Assembly: GCF_003574295.1 (NCBI RefSeq)
Contig: NZ_BHGK01000001.1
Coordinates: 372,001 to 436,000, forward strand
From: Mediterraneibacter butyricigenes
Lineage (GTDB): Bacteria; Bacillota; Clostridia; Lachnospirales; Lachnospiraceae
Reading direction: 5' to 3'
Length of the DNA stretch: 64,000 nucleotides
This document shows positions 17,966 through 26,962 of the stretch, piece after piece. Both the position numbers and the translations under genes were made by a program. The notes under the pieces were generated by a model. That model was not told where the DNA came from, did not search any database, and saw only the letters and a program-made list of their open reading frames with translations. Position 1 is the first letter of the stretch, and each line of letters begins with the position of its first letter.

Positions 17966-18559
17966 TTACTTTTTGGTTTTCTTTTTCCCAGGCTTTTTCT
18001 TTTTTACACTATATCCAAAGGTTCCGATCGTCCGGTCCAGATTCAGATATTCGCCGTGGGAATACACCAGAAGTCCTGCATGGTTTAACTCAAATTTTCC
18101 GTTCTTTCCCATCAGTTCTTCCGATACCTGAACTGCCTCTACACTGGCAAGAAACATATGGTGGGAACCCAGTTCTTTTACTTCTGTCACTTTACACTCC
18201 AGATTTACCGGACTTTCTTCCACGATCGGAGCATACTGAAGCTTTGATGCTTTTCCACTTGTCAGATGGGTTTCTTTCCATTTGTCCACATCTCTTCCCG
18301 AACGTACACCGCAATAGTCCGTCGCTCTTGCCAGCTTCTCTGTCGTCAGATTCACCGTGAATTCCCCACTCTTTCGAATCAGATCGTAAGAATATCGTTC
18401 CGGTCTCACGGAAATATACAGCATGGGCGGATTGGTACACACCGTTCCTGTCCACGCCACGGTCAAAAGATTGGTATTCCCGTCAGCATCTCCACATCCC
18501 ACCAGCACAGCCGGCAAAGGATAGAGCATATTGCCCGGTTTCCAGATCTGTTTTTTCAT
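17966..18559 (-). CDS. Flavin reductase-like (flavoredoxin) protein
   Basis: 197 residues of the FMN-binding split-barrel flavin reductase family. Typical elements are LYPLPAVLVGCGD (residues 11-23), LLTVAWTGTVCTNPPMLYIS and the SGEFTVNL segment. Clostridial members bind FMN and pass electrons in anaerobic metabolism; the partner here is unknown. The C-terminus is a lysine-rich tail (KKKKPGKKKTKK) unlike most members. ATG at 18559 has AAGAGG 6 nt upstream, better than the ATG at 18565. Follows the pyrophosphatase gene after 15 nt and probably shares its mRNA. Confidence 0.88.
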   Translation of the reverse strand: MKKQIWKPGNMLYPLPAVLVGCGDADGNTNLLTVAWTGTVCTNPPMLYISVRPERYSYDLIRKSGEFTVNLTTEKLARATDYCGVRSGRDVDKWKETHLTSGKASKLQYAPIVEESPVNLECKVTEVKELGSHHMFLASVEAVQVSEELMGKNGKFELNHAGLLVYSHGEYLNLDRTIGTFGYSVKKKKPGKKKTKK

Positions 18560-18574
18560 AAGCATCCTCTTTTC

Positions 18575-20251
18575 TTACTGCTGCAGTGCTCCCACCAGAG
18601 TAGGCAACAACTGTTTCTTTCTGGATACTACCCCCTTCAGGATCAGCGCATCATCATTGAGCGGCATGTCATAAGCCGCAATGATCTGTTCTCTTGCACT
18701 GTCCCCGGCGCAGAGCAGCTCCGTAGATTCTGTTACAATATTGGTCAGCATCAGATAGATCATATTCAGACCATGATTGCTTCTTGCGGTATCCAGATAG
18801 GATTCCACTTTCTTTTTGATCTCTCCCAGTTCTGTGGCACTCATAGAATTCACCTGTCCCACGCCGAATGTAGTATCGCCCACCTGGAACTGTTTAAAAT
18901 CCAGGAAACAGATCTCTTCTGCCGTCTTGTTGCCCAGATTGCTTCCGGCGTTGAACATCTCATACGCAAATTCTTCCACATCGATTCCTGCAATCTCTGC
19001 CAGACGTCTGGCTGCCGCTTCATCCAGCGGTGTACAGGTCGGTGAACGGAACATCAGTGTATCGGAAAGGATAGCTGCACAGAGAATCCCTGCCATCTTC
19101 GGTTCGATCTCCACCTGTTCTTCCTGGTACATCTGATAGACAATCGTTCCGGTACACCCTACCGGCTGATTCCGAAAAAAAACAGGGCCCATTGTCTCAA
19201 TACTGCTGAGCCTGTGGTGGTCAATGATCTCCAGAACTTCTGCCTCATCAATCCCATCTACTGCCTGTGCCTTTTCATTATGATCCACCAGGATCACCTG
19301 TTTCTTTCTTGCTTTCAGCAATCTTCTTCGGGAAATAAATCCCTCAAAATTACCGACCGCATCCAGAATCGGGAAGTCACGGAATTTCTTCTTTGTCATA
19401 ATTTCCCGCACATCGTCCACATATTCATCCATGTGAAAGGAAACCAGATGATCTTTCGTCATAAAATATTTCACCGGAATACTCTGATTGATCAGCCTTG
19501 CCGTTGTAAACACATCATGTGGTGTTGCGATCACAACGATCTCTTTTTCTGCTGCCTTTTTTAAAATTTCTTTTTCCACCTTCTCTGCCCGGCAGATCAC
19601 CATACAGCTCACATTAATATCTACCGCACAGAGTTCCAGTTCTTCTACATTCCCCATGATCACCAGATCATCCTTTTCGATCAGCGCTTTCATCTGCGCC
19701 ACTCCGGATGCCGCGATCGCTACTTTTCCTTCTTGGAAATATCCGTGATGATTTCCCTGGAGCACCCGTCCGTCCACCGCATTGGAAATATTGCGGTACT
19801 GGGTTCTCGCTTCTGAAAGTACGGTGCTGTCATGTACATCCATGTAAGATGTAGCGATATCACCGACTGTGATCAGACCTTCCAGTTTGCTGTCTCTGGT
19901 TACCGGCAGGGTCTTCATTTTTTCTTCCTTCATGATCTCCCATGCACGTTTGATGGGAACGCTGGTCTTAACCCCTTCAATCTTTCTCAGATCCACATCC
20001 TTGACCTGAACCCTCAGATTAGACAGCAATTTCGGTGGTTTCAGTCCGAAACTCTTCAACACATGCTGTGTTTCTTCATTGATTTGTCCGGCTCTTCGCG
20101 GCTCATATATCTTCTCACTCGCCCCCGGCAGGTGATTTTTTAAATTAGCATATGCGATTGCAGAACAGATAGAATCTGTGTCCGGATTCAGATGCCCCAC
20201 CACATATACCTTTCTTTTAACCTCTTCCTTTTTGAGTATATTTTTTGACAT
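18575..20251 (-). CDS. Manganese-dependent inorganic pyrophosphatase with CBS and DRTGG domains
   Basis: 558 residues. Family II pyrophosphatase, which splits pyrophosphate to drive biosynthesis. The DHH core is split: VVGHLNPDTDS (residues 17-27, metal ligands) and, after the insert, VDHN, DHHR and the DHHA2 domain. The insert (about 70-310) holds two CBS segments around a DRTGG domain, which in studied clostridial enzymes gives control by adenine nucleotides and diadenosine polyphosphates. ATG at 20251 has GGAGGAAG upstream. Confidence 0.94.
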   Translation of the reverse strand: MSKNILKKEEVKRKVYVVGHLNPDTDSICSAIAYANLKNHLPGASEKIYEPRRAGQINEETQHVLKSFGLKPPKLLSNLRVQVKDVDLRKIEGVKTSVPIKRAWEIMKEEKMKTLPVTRDSKLEGLITVGDIATSYMDVHDSTVLSEARTQYRNISNAVDGRVLQGNHHGYFQEGKVAIAASGVAQMKALIEKDDLVIMGNVEELELCAVDINVSCMVICRAEKVEKEILKKAAEKEIVVIATPHDVFTTARLINQSIPVKYFMTKDHLVSFHMDEYVDDVREIMTKKKFRDFPILDAVGNFEGFISRRRLLKARKKQVILVDHNEKAQAVDGIDEAEVLEIIDHHRLSSIETMGPVFFRNQPVGCTGTIVYQMYQEEQVEIEPKMAGILCAAILSDTLMFRSPTCTPLDEAAARRLAEIAGIDVEEFAYEMFNAGSNLGNKTAEEICFLDFKQFQVGDTTFGVGQVNSMSATELGEIKKKVESYLDTARSNHGLNMIYLMLTNIVTESTELLCAGDSAREQIIAAYDMPLNDDALILKGVVSRKKQLLPTLVGALQQ

Positions 20252-20329
20252 AATACTTCCTCCATAATGACTCTACCATTTAGATTGCCATTTTTTCGTG
20301 GATTCGTCAACTGATATTGGAAAGATTGG

Positions 20330-20358
20330 TTGTTTTTTCCGCGAAACATTGCTATACT
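20330..20358 (+). promoter_or_regulatory. Promoter of S1-domain gene
   Basis: TTGTTT (20330-20335), 17-nt spacer, TATACT (20353-20358), about 30 nt before the ATG at 20391. Confidence 0.7.
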
Positions 20359-20390
20359 AATAAAAACTATAATTACGGACGAGGTGCAGT

Positions 20391-21095
20391 ATGAACGAAG
20401 AATTAACAATGAACGAAGAGATCAAAGAAGAAGCAGAAGCTCCGGCTGAAACTATGGCAGACCTGGAGGATCATTTTGATGATGCCAATCCATGGAACCG
20501 TGTAACAGCTTATATGGAAGAAGGTACCGTTCTTCCGGTTAAGGTAGAAGGCGTTGTCAACGGCGGTGTAATCGCAATGGTAGAAGGATTACGCGGATTC
20601 GTACCGGCATCTAAGCTTTCTTTATCTTACATCGAAGATCTCGAAACTTATCTTTCCAAAGATATCGAAGTGCAGGTCATCGACGTAGATCAGGCCAACA
20701 ACCGTCTCGTCCTGTCCGCACGCGAACTTCTGAAAGAAAAAGAGCGTAAGGCAAAAGCTGATAAGATCGCCAGCATTCAGGTTGGATCCGTTATGGAGGG
20801 TACCGTAGATTCTCTGCAGACCTATGGAGCATTTGTCAGACTGGAAGACGGACTGTCCGGACTGGTACACATCTCTCAGATCTCCAGAAACCGTATCAAA
20901 TCCCCTGATGCAGTCTTGAAAGTCGGCGATCAGGTAAAAGTCAAAGTGATCGGAATCAAAGACGGAAAAATCAGCCTCAGCATGAAGGCTCTTGAGGAAG
21001 CTCCGGAAGAAGAAGTCTTTGAAAAGGTTGAGATCCCGAAAGCAGAAAATATCGGAACCAGCTTAGGTGATCTGTTCAAAAATATTAAGCTTTAA
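20391..21095 (+). CDS. S1 RNA-binding domain protein (two S1 domains)
   Basis: 234 residues. An acidic N-terminus (1-40) is followed by two S1 domains, at about 43-113 (LPVKVEGVVNGGVIAMVEGLRGFVP begins the first) and 130-200 (VGSVMEGTVDSLQTYGAFVRL begins the second), then a short acidic tail. It resembles the short S1-like proteins of Firmicutes rather than the four- to six-domain ribosomal protein S1, and may bind RNA or ribosomes; the exact role is unknown. ATG at 20391 has GAGGTG upstream. It has its own promoter and a strong terminator. Confidence 0.88.
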   Translation: MNEELTMNEEIKEEAEAPAETMADLEDHFDDANPWNRVTAYMEEGTVLPVKVEGVVNGGVIAMVEGLRGFVPASKLSLSYIEDLETYLSKDIEVQVIDVDQANNRLVLSARELLKEKERKAKADKIASIQVGSVMEGTVDSLQTYGAFVRLEDGLSGLVHISQISRNRIKSPDAVLKVGDQVKVKVIGIKDGKISLSMKALEEAPEEEVFEKVEIPKAENIGTSLGDLFKNIKL

Positions 21096-21104
21096 TGAAT
21101 CTGA

Positions 21105-21144
21105 AAATGGGTGTTGCATTTTTTAATGCAGCACCCATTTTTTT
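21105..21144 (+). terminator. Intrinsic terminator after S1 gene
   Basis: Stem of about 16 bp with one G-U pair (AAATGGGTGTTGCATT pairing with AATGCAGCACCCATTT), short T loop, and seven T residues at 21138-21144. Confidence 0.9.
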
Positions 21145-21194
21145 GAGTTATAGGAATACAACTTTAACTCCCGCAAAAGGAATGCATAAGGGAA
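21144..21194. repeat. Dispersed palindromic repeat, copy B (half element)
   Basis: Carries the TATAGGAATACA-CTTTAA outer part and CTCCCGCAAAAGG, then AATGCATAAGGGAA as in copy A. The first 37 nt match the reverse complement of copy E flank with one mismatch. It sits in the convergent gap before nadE and seems to be one end only. Confidence 0.75.
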
Positions 21195-21253
21195 TTTCTC
21201 CTATAATCATCCCGATAGCATACGTCGAAATCTTTTACCTGCTCCTTTTCGAT

Positions 21254-23164
21254 TTACAATCTCTCCGCTTCTTTCAACCAGATCGTTGCACAGGCATCAC
21301 TCGGCATTCTCAGATCCCCTCTTGGAGACAGCGCAACCGTACCCACCTTCGGTCCGTCCGGAAGACAGGATCTCTTAAACTGCTGAGAGAAAAACCGTCT
21401 GCAGAATGTCTGAAGCCACTTCTTAATCGTTGCAGCATCATACTCGCCATCGAATGTCTGAAGCGCCAACCGGTAAATTTTCTCCGGTCCATATCCAAAA
21501 CGCAACATGTAATACAGATAAAAATCATGGAGTTCGTATGGGCCCACTAGATCTTCTGTCTTCTGTGCAATCTCTCCATCTTTTGGTGGAAGCAATTCCG
21601 GGCTGACCGGCGTATCCAGCACATCATACAATACCTCAGACAGTTCTTTATCTTCTGCCACATCTGCTGCATATTTCACCAGATGCCTCACCAATGTTTT
21701 CGGAACAGACGCATTGACTCCATACATGGACATATGATCCCCGTTGTAAGTTGCCCAGCCAAGTGCCAGTTCTGACATATCTCCGGTTCCGATTACCATG
21801 CCTCCATGGGCATTGGCAATATCCATCAGCACCTGAGTCCGTTCTCTCGCCTGAGAATTTTCATAGGTTACGTCATGATTTTCCGGATCATGATCGATAT
21901 CCCGAAAATGAATATTCACCGCATCTGCAATCGGCACTTCTTTTAAAGTTGCCCCCAGTTTTACCGTCATCTTACATGCATTCTGGTAGGTTCTGTCCGT
22001 AGTTCCGAAACATGGCATCGTCACCGCGATGATCTGTTTCTTGTCCAATCCAAGCAACTCAAAAGCTCTCGCCGTGACCAAAAGAGCCAAGGTAGAGTCC
22101 AACCCTCCTGAAATTCCCACAACTGCACAACCTGCGTGAGTATGTGCCAATCGTTTTTTCAATCCCATCGCCTGAATCGTCAGGATCTCTTCACAGCGAT
22201 ACGCCCTCTCCGTCTCAGAGCTCGGAACGAACGGTCTGGACGGGAAGGTTCTGGTCAGACCGGTCTCTTCTTTCTTTATGGAAAATGAAATCCTTGGGAG
22301 AATTCTCTCTTCTGCCAACTGGAAAGTCGTATTCCTTCTCCGCTCACTGATCAATCGATGCAGATCCAGTTCCGTACAAATGATTCCGTTTTCAAAACGT
22401 TTGGATTCTGCCAGAATAGATCCGTTCTCTGCGATTATATTATGTCCTCCAAATACCAAATCCGTCGTAGACTCTCCCTCTCCTGCGTTGGCATAGATAT
22501 ATCCTGCGATCAGCCTTGCGGACTGTCCCTGGATCAGTTCTCTTCTGTATCTTCCTTTTCCAATGGTCTCATCACTGGCCGAACAGTTGACGATCACGGT
22601 TGCCCCCTCCATCGCCGCCTGAATACTCGGTGGAATCGGTGACCATACATCCTCACAGATTTCCGCAGAAACTACCAGTTCCTCCATTTCTTTTGCCTGG
22701 AACAACAGATTGGGGCCAAAAGGAATCTTCTCCCCGTTTACAAGGATCTCCCGATCTGTTTTCGGTCCCGGTGTAAACTGACGCATCTCATAAAATTCAC
22801 CGTAATTCGGGAGAAAAGTCTTGGAAGTCAGACCCAGGATCTTTCCCTGATTCATGGCTGTTGCCACGTTATAAAGTTTTCCATCCACTGCTAATGGTGC
22901 TCCCACAAAAACAAGGGCATCGATTTCTTTCGTTTCCTCCGCAATTTCAAAAAGTGCCTGTTTTGCTGCATTCAATAATATCTCATGTTCAAACAGATCA
23001 CTACAGGTATAGCCAGTCACACAAAGTTCCGGAAAGACGATAAGCTTTGCTCCCAGCTTTGCTGCCTCTTTCATTTTTTCAATGATTTGTTCCTGATTAT
23101 ATGCCACGTCTGCTACCCGGATATCAGGCGTAACTGCCGCAACCTTTATAAACCCATGTTTCAT
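21254..23164 (-). CDS. nadE: Glutamine-dependent NAD(+) synthetase
   Basis: 636 residues. It makes NAD+ from deamido-NAD+, ATP and ammonia taken from glutamine. The N-terminal nitrilase-type glutaminase domain (1-290) shows the Glu-Lys-Cys triad in FPELCVTG, SKTFLPNYGEF and SAEICEDVW. The C-terminal synthetase has the PP-loop VVGISGGLDSTLAL (about 350) and ATYNGDHMS. Length and order match the two-domain enzymes. ATG at 23164 lies 6 nt from the hslO stop and uses a GGAGG site formed by the last codons of hslO, so coupling is likely. Confidence 0.96.
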   Translation of the reverse strand: MKHGFIKVAAVTPDIRVADVAYNQEQIIEKMKEAAKLGAKLIVFPELCVTGYTCSDLFEHEILLNAAKQALFEIAEETKEIDALVFVGAPLAVDGKLYNVATAMNQGKILGLTSKTFLPNYGEFYEMRQFTPGPKTDREILVNGEKIPFGPNLLFQAKEMEELVVSAEICEDVWSPIPPSIQAAMEGATVIVNCSASDETIGKGRYRRELIQGQSARLIAGYIYANAGEGESTTDLVFGGHNIIAENGSILAESKRFENGIICTELDLHRLISERRRNTTFQLAEERILPRISFSIKKEETGLTRTFPSRPFVPSSETERAYRCEEILTIQAMGLKKRLAHTHAGCAVVGISGGLDSTLALLVTARAFELLGLDKKQIIAVTMPCFGTTDRTYQNACKMTVKLGATLKEVPIADAVNIHFRDIDHDPENHDVTYENSQARERTQVLMDIANAHGGMVIGTGDMSELALGWATYNGDHMSMYGVNASVPKTLVRHLVKYAADVAEDKELSEVLYDVLDTPVSPELLPPKDGEIAQKTEDLVGPYELHDFYLYYMLRFGYGPEKIYRLALQTFDGEYDAATIKKWLQTFCRRFFSQQFKRSCLPDGPKVGTVALSPRGDLRMPSDACATIWLKEAERL

Positions 23165-23170
23165 GTTCTA

Positions 23171-24049
23171 TTACCTCCGCGCCTTCTTCAAAAGTTCTTT
23201 TAATTCTTCCACCGAAAACGGATAGGACGTATTGCAAAAATGACATTTTACTTCGATTTCTTTTCCATCATCGATCATTTCCTGAATATCCTTCGCCCCG
23301 ATACTGATAATTGCCTTCTCAATCCGTTCCTTGGAACAATTGCAGTAGAATCTGGTCGGCAAGGTATCCGTCACTTCCAGATCCAGTCCCTCCAGAACCT
23401 GAGCTAACATCTCTTCCGGTGTATGTCCGTCTTTCAGCATTTCTGTCACAGATCGGATTTTTTTGATATTTTCTTCCAGCTTCTCAAGGACTGCTTCTTC
23501 CACAAACGGCATCACCTGCACGATAAATCCTCCGGCACAGTTCACCGTATTGTCATGATTCATCAGGACTCCCAGTCCCACAGAAGATGGAACCTGCTCC
23601 GAGGTTGCGAAATAATACGTCAGATCTTCTGCGATCTCTCCGGTCTGAAGAATGGTCTGACCGGAATATGGTTCTTTCAGTCCCATATCCTTGATCACAT
23701 TTAAAAATCCGGCTCCAAGAGCTCCTCCTACATCCAGTTTCCCGTTCTTCGGCGGAAGCATTACTTCCGGATTGTTCACATAACCCTTTACATTCCCCTT
23801 GGTATCAGCAGTTACCGTCAGTCCTCCGATAGGTCCGCCGCACTGTATCTGCAAAGTCAGCATATCCGTATCATTTTTCATCATGCTTCCCATCATACTT
23901 CCACCAGTCAGCAATCTTCCCAAAGCCGCGGTTGCTACCGGACTTAAATTATGATGAACCCTCGCCTCTTCCACCAGATTTCCCGTCGTTGCAGCAAACG
24001 CACGAATCTGTGCACCTGCTGCAGATGCTCTTACAATATAATCTTCCAT
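23171..24049 (-). CDS. hslO: Redox-regulated chaperone Hsp33
   Basis: 292 residues. Hsp33 is activated by oxidative unfolding and holds unfolded proteins. The C-terminal redox switch has its four zinc cysteines: CNC (C236, C238) and CHFC (C269, C272). The N-terminal core includes GGPIGGLTVTAD and the TGEIAEDLTYYFATSEQ segment. ATG at 24049 has AGAGGA upstream. It is followed directly by nadE; the pairing of an oxidative-stress chaperone with NAD synthesis is a clostridial arrangement with no proven functional meaning. Confidence 0.96.
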   Translation of the reverse strand: MEDYIVRASAAGAQIRAFAATTGNLVEEARVHHNLSPVATAALGRLLTGGSMMGSMMKNDTDMLTLQIQCGGPIGGLTVTADTKGNVKGYVNNPEVMLPPKNGKLDVGGALGAGFLNVIKDMGLKEPYSGQTILQTGEIAEDLTYYFATSEQVPSSVGLGVLMNHDNTVNCAGGFIVQVMPFVEEAVLEKLEENIKKIRSVTEMLKDGHTPEEMLAQVLEGLDLEVTDTLPTRFYCNCSKERIEKAIISIGAKDIQEMIDDGKEIEVKCHFCNTSYPFSVEELKELLKKARR

Positions 24050-24142
24050 ATTCTTATCCTCTTTTCTATTTCATTTTTTACTTTTCTGCTTTTTCTCGAT
24101 TCTGTCCCACAATTCCTCTCGAATTGATTTCTTTCGGCTTGT

Positions 24143-24901
24143 TTACACCACTTTTCCACTCTCTCTTGCGATTACATAGATTCGCTCACTTTTTTCATCC
24201 GGCCGCCGATCGGTAAATGCATCATACGCCGTCACGAACTCCAGGCCCGCTCTCTCAATGATCCTCTTCATTGCCTCCAGCGTATAGGCTTTCTGATAAT
24301 GGATCTCCTCCTGTTTTTCATACAGCCCATCTTCTCGCTTAAGAAACAGTGCCAGTTCATAGGTATTGATCCCGGTTTCTTCATCATAATCATTCTCCCA
24401 GATAAAGCTGTTGTTCTCACGATTCTCCGCAATCGTCTGCTGTCCTAAAATCTCCCGGTATTTATATTCCGTATTAAAATCAAAGACAAACAGTCCACCC
24501 GGATCCAGGTAATTATTCACCAGACGGAAGACCTCTTCCAGATCTGTTTCTTCTGTAATATAATTGACAGAATCACAGACACTGTAAATGGCGCGCACCG
24601 TTCCGTAAAGTTCAAACTCCCGCATATCCTGCAGAAGATACAGGATATCATGACCGGATTCCAAACGTTTTTCCATTGCAATCTCCAGCATTTCTTCCGA
24701 ATTGTCCGCACCGATCATATCATATCCAAATGCAGCCATCCGCTCTGTCATCGCACCGGTTCCGCATCCAAGATCCAGCACCAGTCCGTCTTCGATTCCA
24801 TCTTTTTGGAGCAGTCCATGCAGATAGTCTGCCCACTCATCGTAGGGAACATTATCCATAAACTCGTCATAGACCGCTGCAAATTCTGTATAAGCCTCCA
24901 T
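24143..24901 (-). CDS. Class I SAM-dependent methyltransferase
   Basis: 252 residues. Motif I LVLDLGCGTGAMTE (about 40-53), motif II GADNSEEML, and a C-terminal beta-rich extension containing FDFNTEYKYRE. It belongs to the methyltransferase-11/25 group common in Firmicutes next to hslO; substrate unknown. The start MEAYTEFAAVYD at 24901 has AAAGAGGA upstream; an in-frame ATG 45 nt earlier has no site. It has its own promoter, divergent from the mgtE leader. Confidence 0.9.
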   Translation of the reverse strand: MEAYTEFAAVYDEFMDNVPYDEWADYLHGLLQKDGIEDGLVLDLGCGTGAMTERMAAFGYDMIGADNSEEMLEIAMEKRLESGHDILYLLQDMREFELYGTVRAIYSVCDSVNYITEETDLEEVFRLVNNYLDPGGLFVFDFNTEYKYREILGQQTIAENRENNSFIWENDYDEETGINTYELALFLKREDGLYEKQEEIHYQKAYTLEAMKRIIERAGLEFVTAYDAFTDRRPDEKSERIYVIARESGKVV

Positions 24902-24936
24902 ATTTTTCCTCTTTCTGACAGTTTTCTCACAGAAGT

Positions 24937-24965
24937 ATTTTATCATGACTTGCCCAAGACAACAA
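24937..24965 (-). promoter_or_regulatory. Promoter of methyltransferase (hslO-nadE) group
   Basis: On the minus strand TTGTTG (24960-24965), 17-nt spacer, TAAAAT (24937-24942), about 35 nt before the start codon. Confidence 0.6.
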
Positions 24966-24979
24966 TTGTTAATTTATGA

Positions 24980-25008
24980 TTGACACACCCGGATCATTGG
25001 ACTACAAT
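24980..25008 (+). promoter_or_regulatory. Promoter of the mgtE leader
   Basis: TTGACA (24980-24985), 17-nt spacer, TACAAT (25003-25008). Transcription would begin near 25015, just before the M-box. Confidence 0.8.
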
Positions 25009-25020
25009 AAGTAAGGATAT

Positions 25021-25195
25021 AATAAAATACCTTCGGTAGGTGAGGTTACCACAGGGATTAGGATATTTCCTGAGATTGCTGCCGCGAGTTTGTGGAGACA
25101 CAGGCGAGATGGTTAGCAGGCTATGTCGAAGACTAAGGCATAACCTAACGCAATTTTATGCCCTGTGATACTAAAGCTTGAACGATATTTTTACC
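25021..25195 (+). ncRNA. M-box (ykoK) magnesium riboswitch
   Basis: The conserved M-box blocks are present in order: GGTAGGTGAGG (25035-25045), GATTGCTGCCG (25074-25084), GGAGACACAGGCGA region, and the 3' block CTAAAGCTTGAACGAT (25171-25186). It lies directly upstream of mgtE and is followed by an intrinsic terminator. M-box RNAs fold when Mg2+ is high and then allow the terminator to form, shutting down Mg2+ uptake. The 3' block can instead pair with the terminator loop, giving the antiterminator. Confidence 0.93.
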
Positions 25196-25206
25196 AGGCA
25201 GAAATG

Positions 25207-25238
25207 CCCGTCATTGTTTGAGCTTTGACGGGTTTTTT
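25207..25238 (+). terminator. Riboswitch-controlled terminator before mgtE
   Basis: CCCGTCA (25207-25213) pairs with TGACGGG (25226-25232), followed by six T. The loop sequence GTTTGAGCTTT is complementary over 11 positions, with two G-U pairs, to AAAGCTTGAAC of the aptamer end, so the two structures exclude each other. Confidence 0.9.
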
Positions 25239-25375
25239 ATATGTCCGAAAATCAATTTCTTTCCCGGTCTTCTCATCTTGTCCCGGAATTTATTCTATAA
25301 GAATGTTTAAATTTCCAGAAGAAAAGGATACCTAAAACCCCGGAAAATTTTCAGAAAGGAAAGGTGGTGAGCACA

Positions 25376-25561
25376 ATGGATGCTGGAGCCAGTTATCACT
25401 CGTGGACTTCTATTATAATTTCATACAAGAATCGAGGAAAATACTATGATGGACAAAGAAATCTTTGTAAACCTCTTACAGGACCGTCAGTTCAAGGCTG
25501 TAAGAAGTATTTTGAATGTCATGAACGCAGTAGACATTGCCTCACTGCTTTCAGAACTTGA
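25376..25561 (+). other. Candidate upstream ORF overlapping mgtE (61 codons)
   Basis: ATG at 25376 is preceded by a strong AAAGGTGGTGA site at 25360-25370. The reading frame has 61 codons, starts MDAGASYHSWTS and runs 116 nt into mgtE in a different frame. It lies after the riboswitch terminator, so it would be translated on every full-length mgtE mRNA. It might set the level of mgtE translation. No similarity is recognised and it could be chance, since the good ribosome site is the main evidence. Confidence 0.35.
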
Positions 25562-26786
25562 AGATAAAGAACTGGCACTTGCTTTTCGTCTGATTCCAAA
25601 GGAAGAAGCAGCGGAAGTATTTGCAAACATGAACAATTCCATGCAGTCCTATCTGGTGGAAATGTTTACCGAAAAAGAATTAAAAGAATTGCTGGACGAT
25701 CTGTACATGGACGATACCGTGGATCTGCTGGAAGAACTTCCCGCCAATCTGGTCGGCCGTATCTTAAATAACGTCAGTCAGTCCAAGCGAAATATGATCA
25801 ACGTACTCTTAAACTATCCGGATGACAGCGCCGGAAGTATTATGACCACCGAATACGTCGGTCTCCGCCAGAACATGACCGTTGCCGAATCTATGGCACA
25901 CATCAAGCGGACCGGAATTCACAAAGAGACGATTTATACCTGTTATGTCACAGAACGTCGTCGTCTGATCGGAATCGTTACTGCCAAAGATCTGCTGATC
26001 GCAGAGGATGACACTCTGATCAAAGACCTGATGGAAACCGAGATTATTTCCGTCAATACTCATGCCGACCAGGAAGAGGTTGCCCAGTTGTTTACCAAAT
26101 ACGATCTGCTGGCCATTCCGGTTCTGGATGCAGAAAATCTCATGGTCGGAATCGTCACCGTCGATGATGCTATGGATGTCATGGTTGATGAGGCTACCGA
26201 GGATATCACCAAAATGGCTGCTATGAGCCCCAGTGAGAAGCCTTATATGGAAACTTCCGTTTTTTCCCACGCAAAAAACAGAATCCCCTGGCTTCTGATC
26301 CTGATGCTGTCTGCCACCATAACCGGCACGATCATCAACCGCTATGAAGAAGCTTTCGCCACGATCCCTCTTCTGGTTTCCTTCATCCCGATGCTGATGG
26401 ATACCGGCGGTAACTGCGGTTCCCAGAGTTCTACCCTGATCATCCGTGGTATCGCACTGAATGAGATCCATTTTAAAGATACCCTGATGGTCATCTTCAA
26501 AGAATTCCGGATCTCACTGATTGTAAGCTGTGTCCTTGCAACCGCAAACGGACTGCGAATCTTCCTGATGTATCACAACGGACTGCTGGCTATCGTCATC
26601 GGATGCTCCCTGGTCTTTACAATCTGTATCGCCGCCATGATCGGATGTTTCCTGCCTCTGGCTGCTAAGAAGATTGGCCTGGACCCGGCACTTATGGCAT
26701 CACCGCTGATCACAACTCTGGTGGATACCTGCTCGATCATTATTTACTTTACAATCGCAACCTATGCCTTTCATTTACATCTGTAA
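25446..26786 (+). CDS. mgtE: Magnesium transporter MgtE
   Basis: 446 residues. MgtE is a dimeric Mg2+ channel gated by cytosolic Mg2+. Domains: N-terminal superhelical domain (about 1-125), two CBS domains (about 130-255), connecting helix and five membrane helices (about 275-446). The pore signature is present as PMLMDTGGNCGSQSS (usually GGNAG, here Cys for Ala). The fifth helix has the LITTLVDTCS segment with the metal-binding Asp. ATG at 25446 has GAGGAAA upstream. Expression is controlled by the M-box leader. Confidence 0.96.
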   Translation: MMDKEIFVNLLQDRQFKAVRSILNVMNAVDIASLLSELEDKELALAFRLIPKEEAAEVFANMNNSMQSYLVEMFTEKELKELLDDLYMDDTVDLLEELPANLVGRILNNVSQSKRNMINVLLNYPDDSAGSIMTTEYVGLRQNMTVAESMAHIKRTGIHKETIYTCYVTERRRLIGIVTAKDLLIAEDDTLIKDLMETEIISVNTHADQEEVAQLFTKYDLLAIPVLDAENLMVGIVTVDDAMDVMVDEATEDITKMAAMSPSEKPYMETSVFSHAKNRIPWLLILMLSATITGTIINRYEEAFATIPLLVSFIPMLMDTGGNCGSQSSTLIIRGIALNEIHFKDTLMVIFKEFRISLIVSCVLATANGLRIFLMYHNGLLAIVIGCSLVFTICIAAMIGCFLPLAAKKIGLDPALMASPLITTLVDTCSIIIYFTIATYAFHLHL

Positions 26787-26899
26787 ACCTTCACGGCGTA
26801 ATCTTTTGTGGGAATAATTCCCTATTTTTGCAGAAATCTTACAGAATAAAACATATTGATGAAAATCAGACTTATAGGACAAAATGTGTTGATAAAACC

Positions 26900-26946
26900 C
26901 GTCTTCAGCCTTTGGTAATAAATGGCTGGAGACGATTTTATTTTTT
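26900..26946 (+). terminator. Intrinsic terminator after mgtE
   Basis: CGTCTTCAGCC (26900-26910) pairs with GGCTGGAGACG (26924-26934) with one G-U pair, followed by ATTTTATTTTTT. It is 110 nt past the stop; a small GGGAAT/ATTCCC hairpin lies closer at about 26811-26823. Confidence 0.8.
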
Positions 26947-26962
26947 GACACTTCGAAATTTT

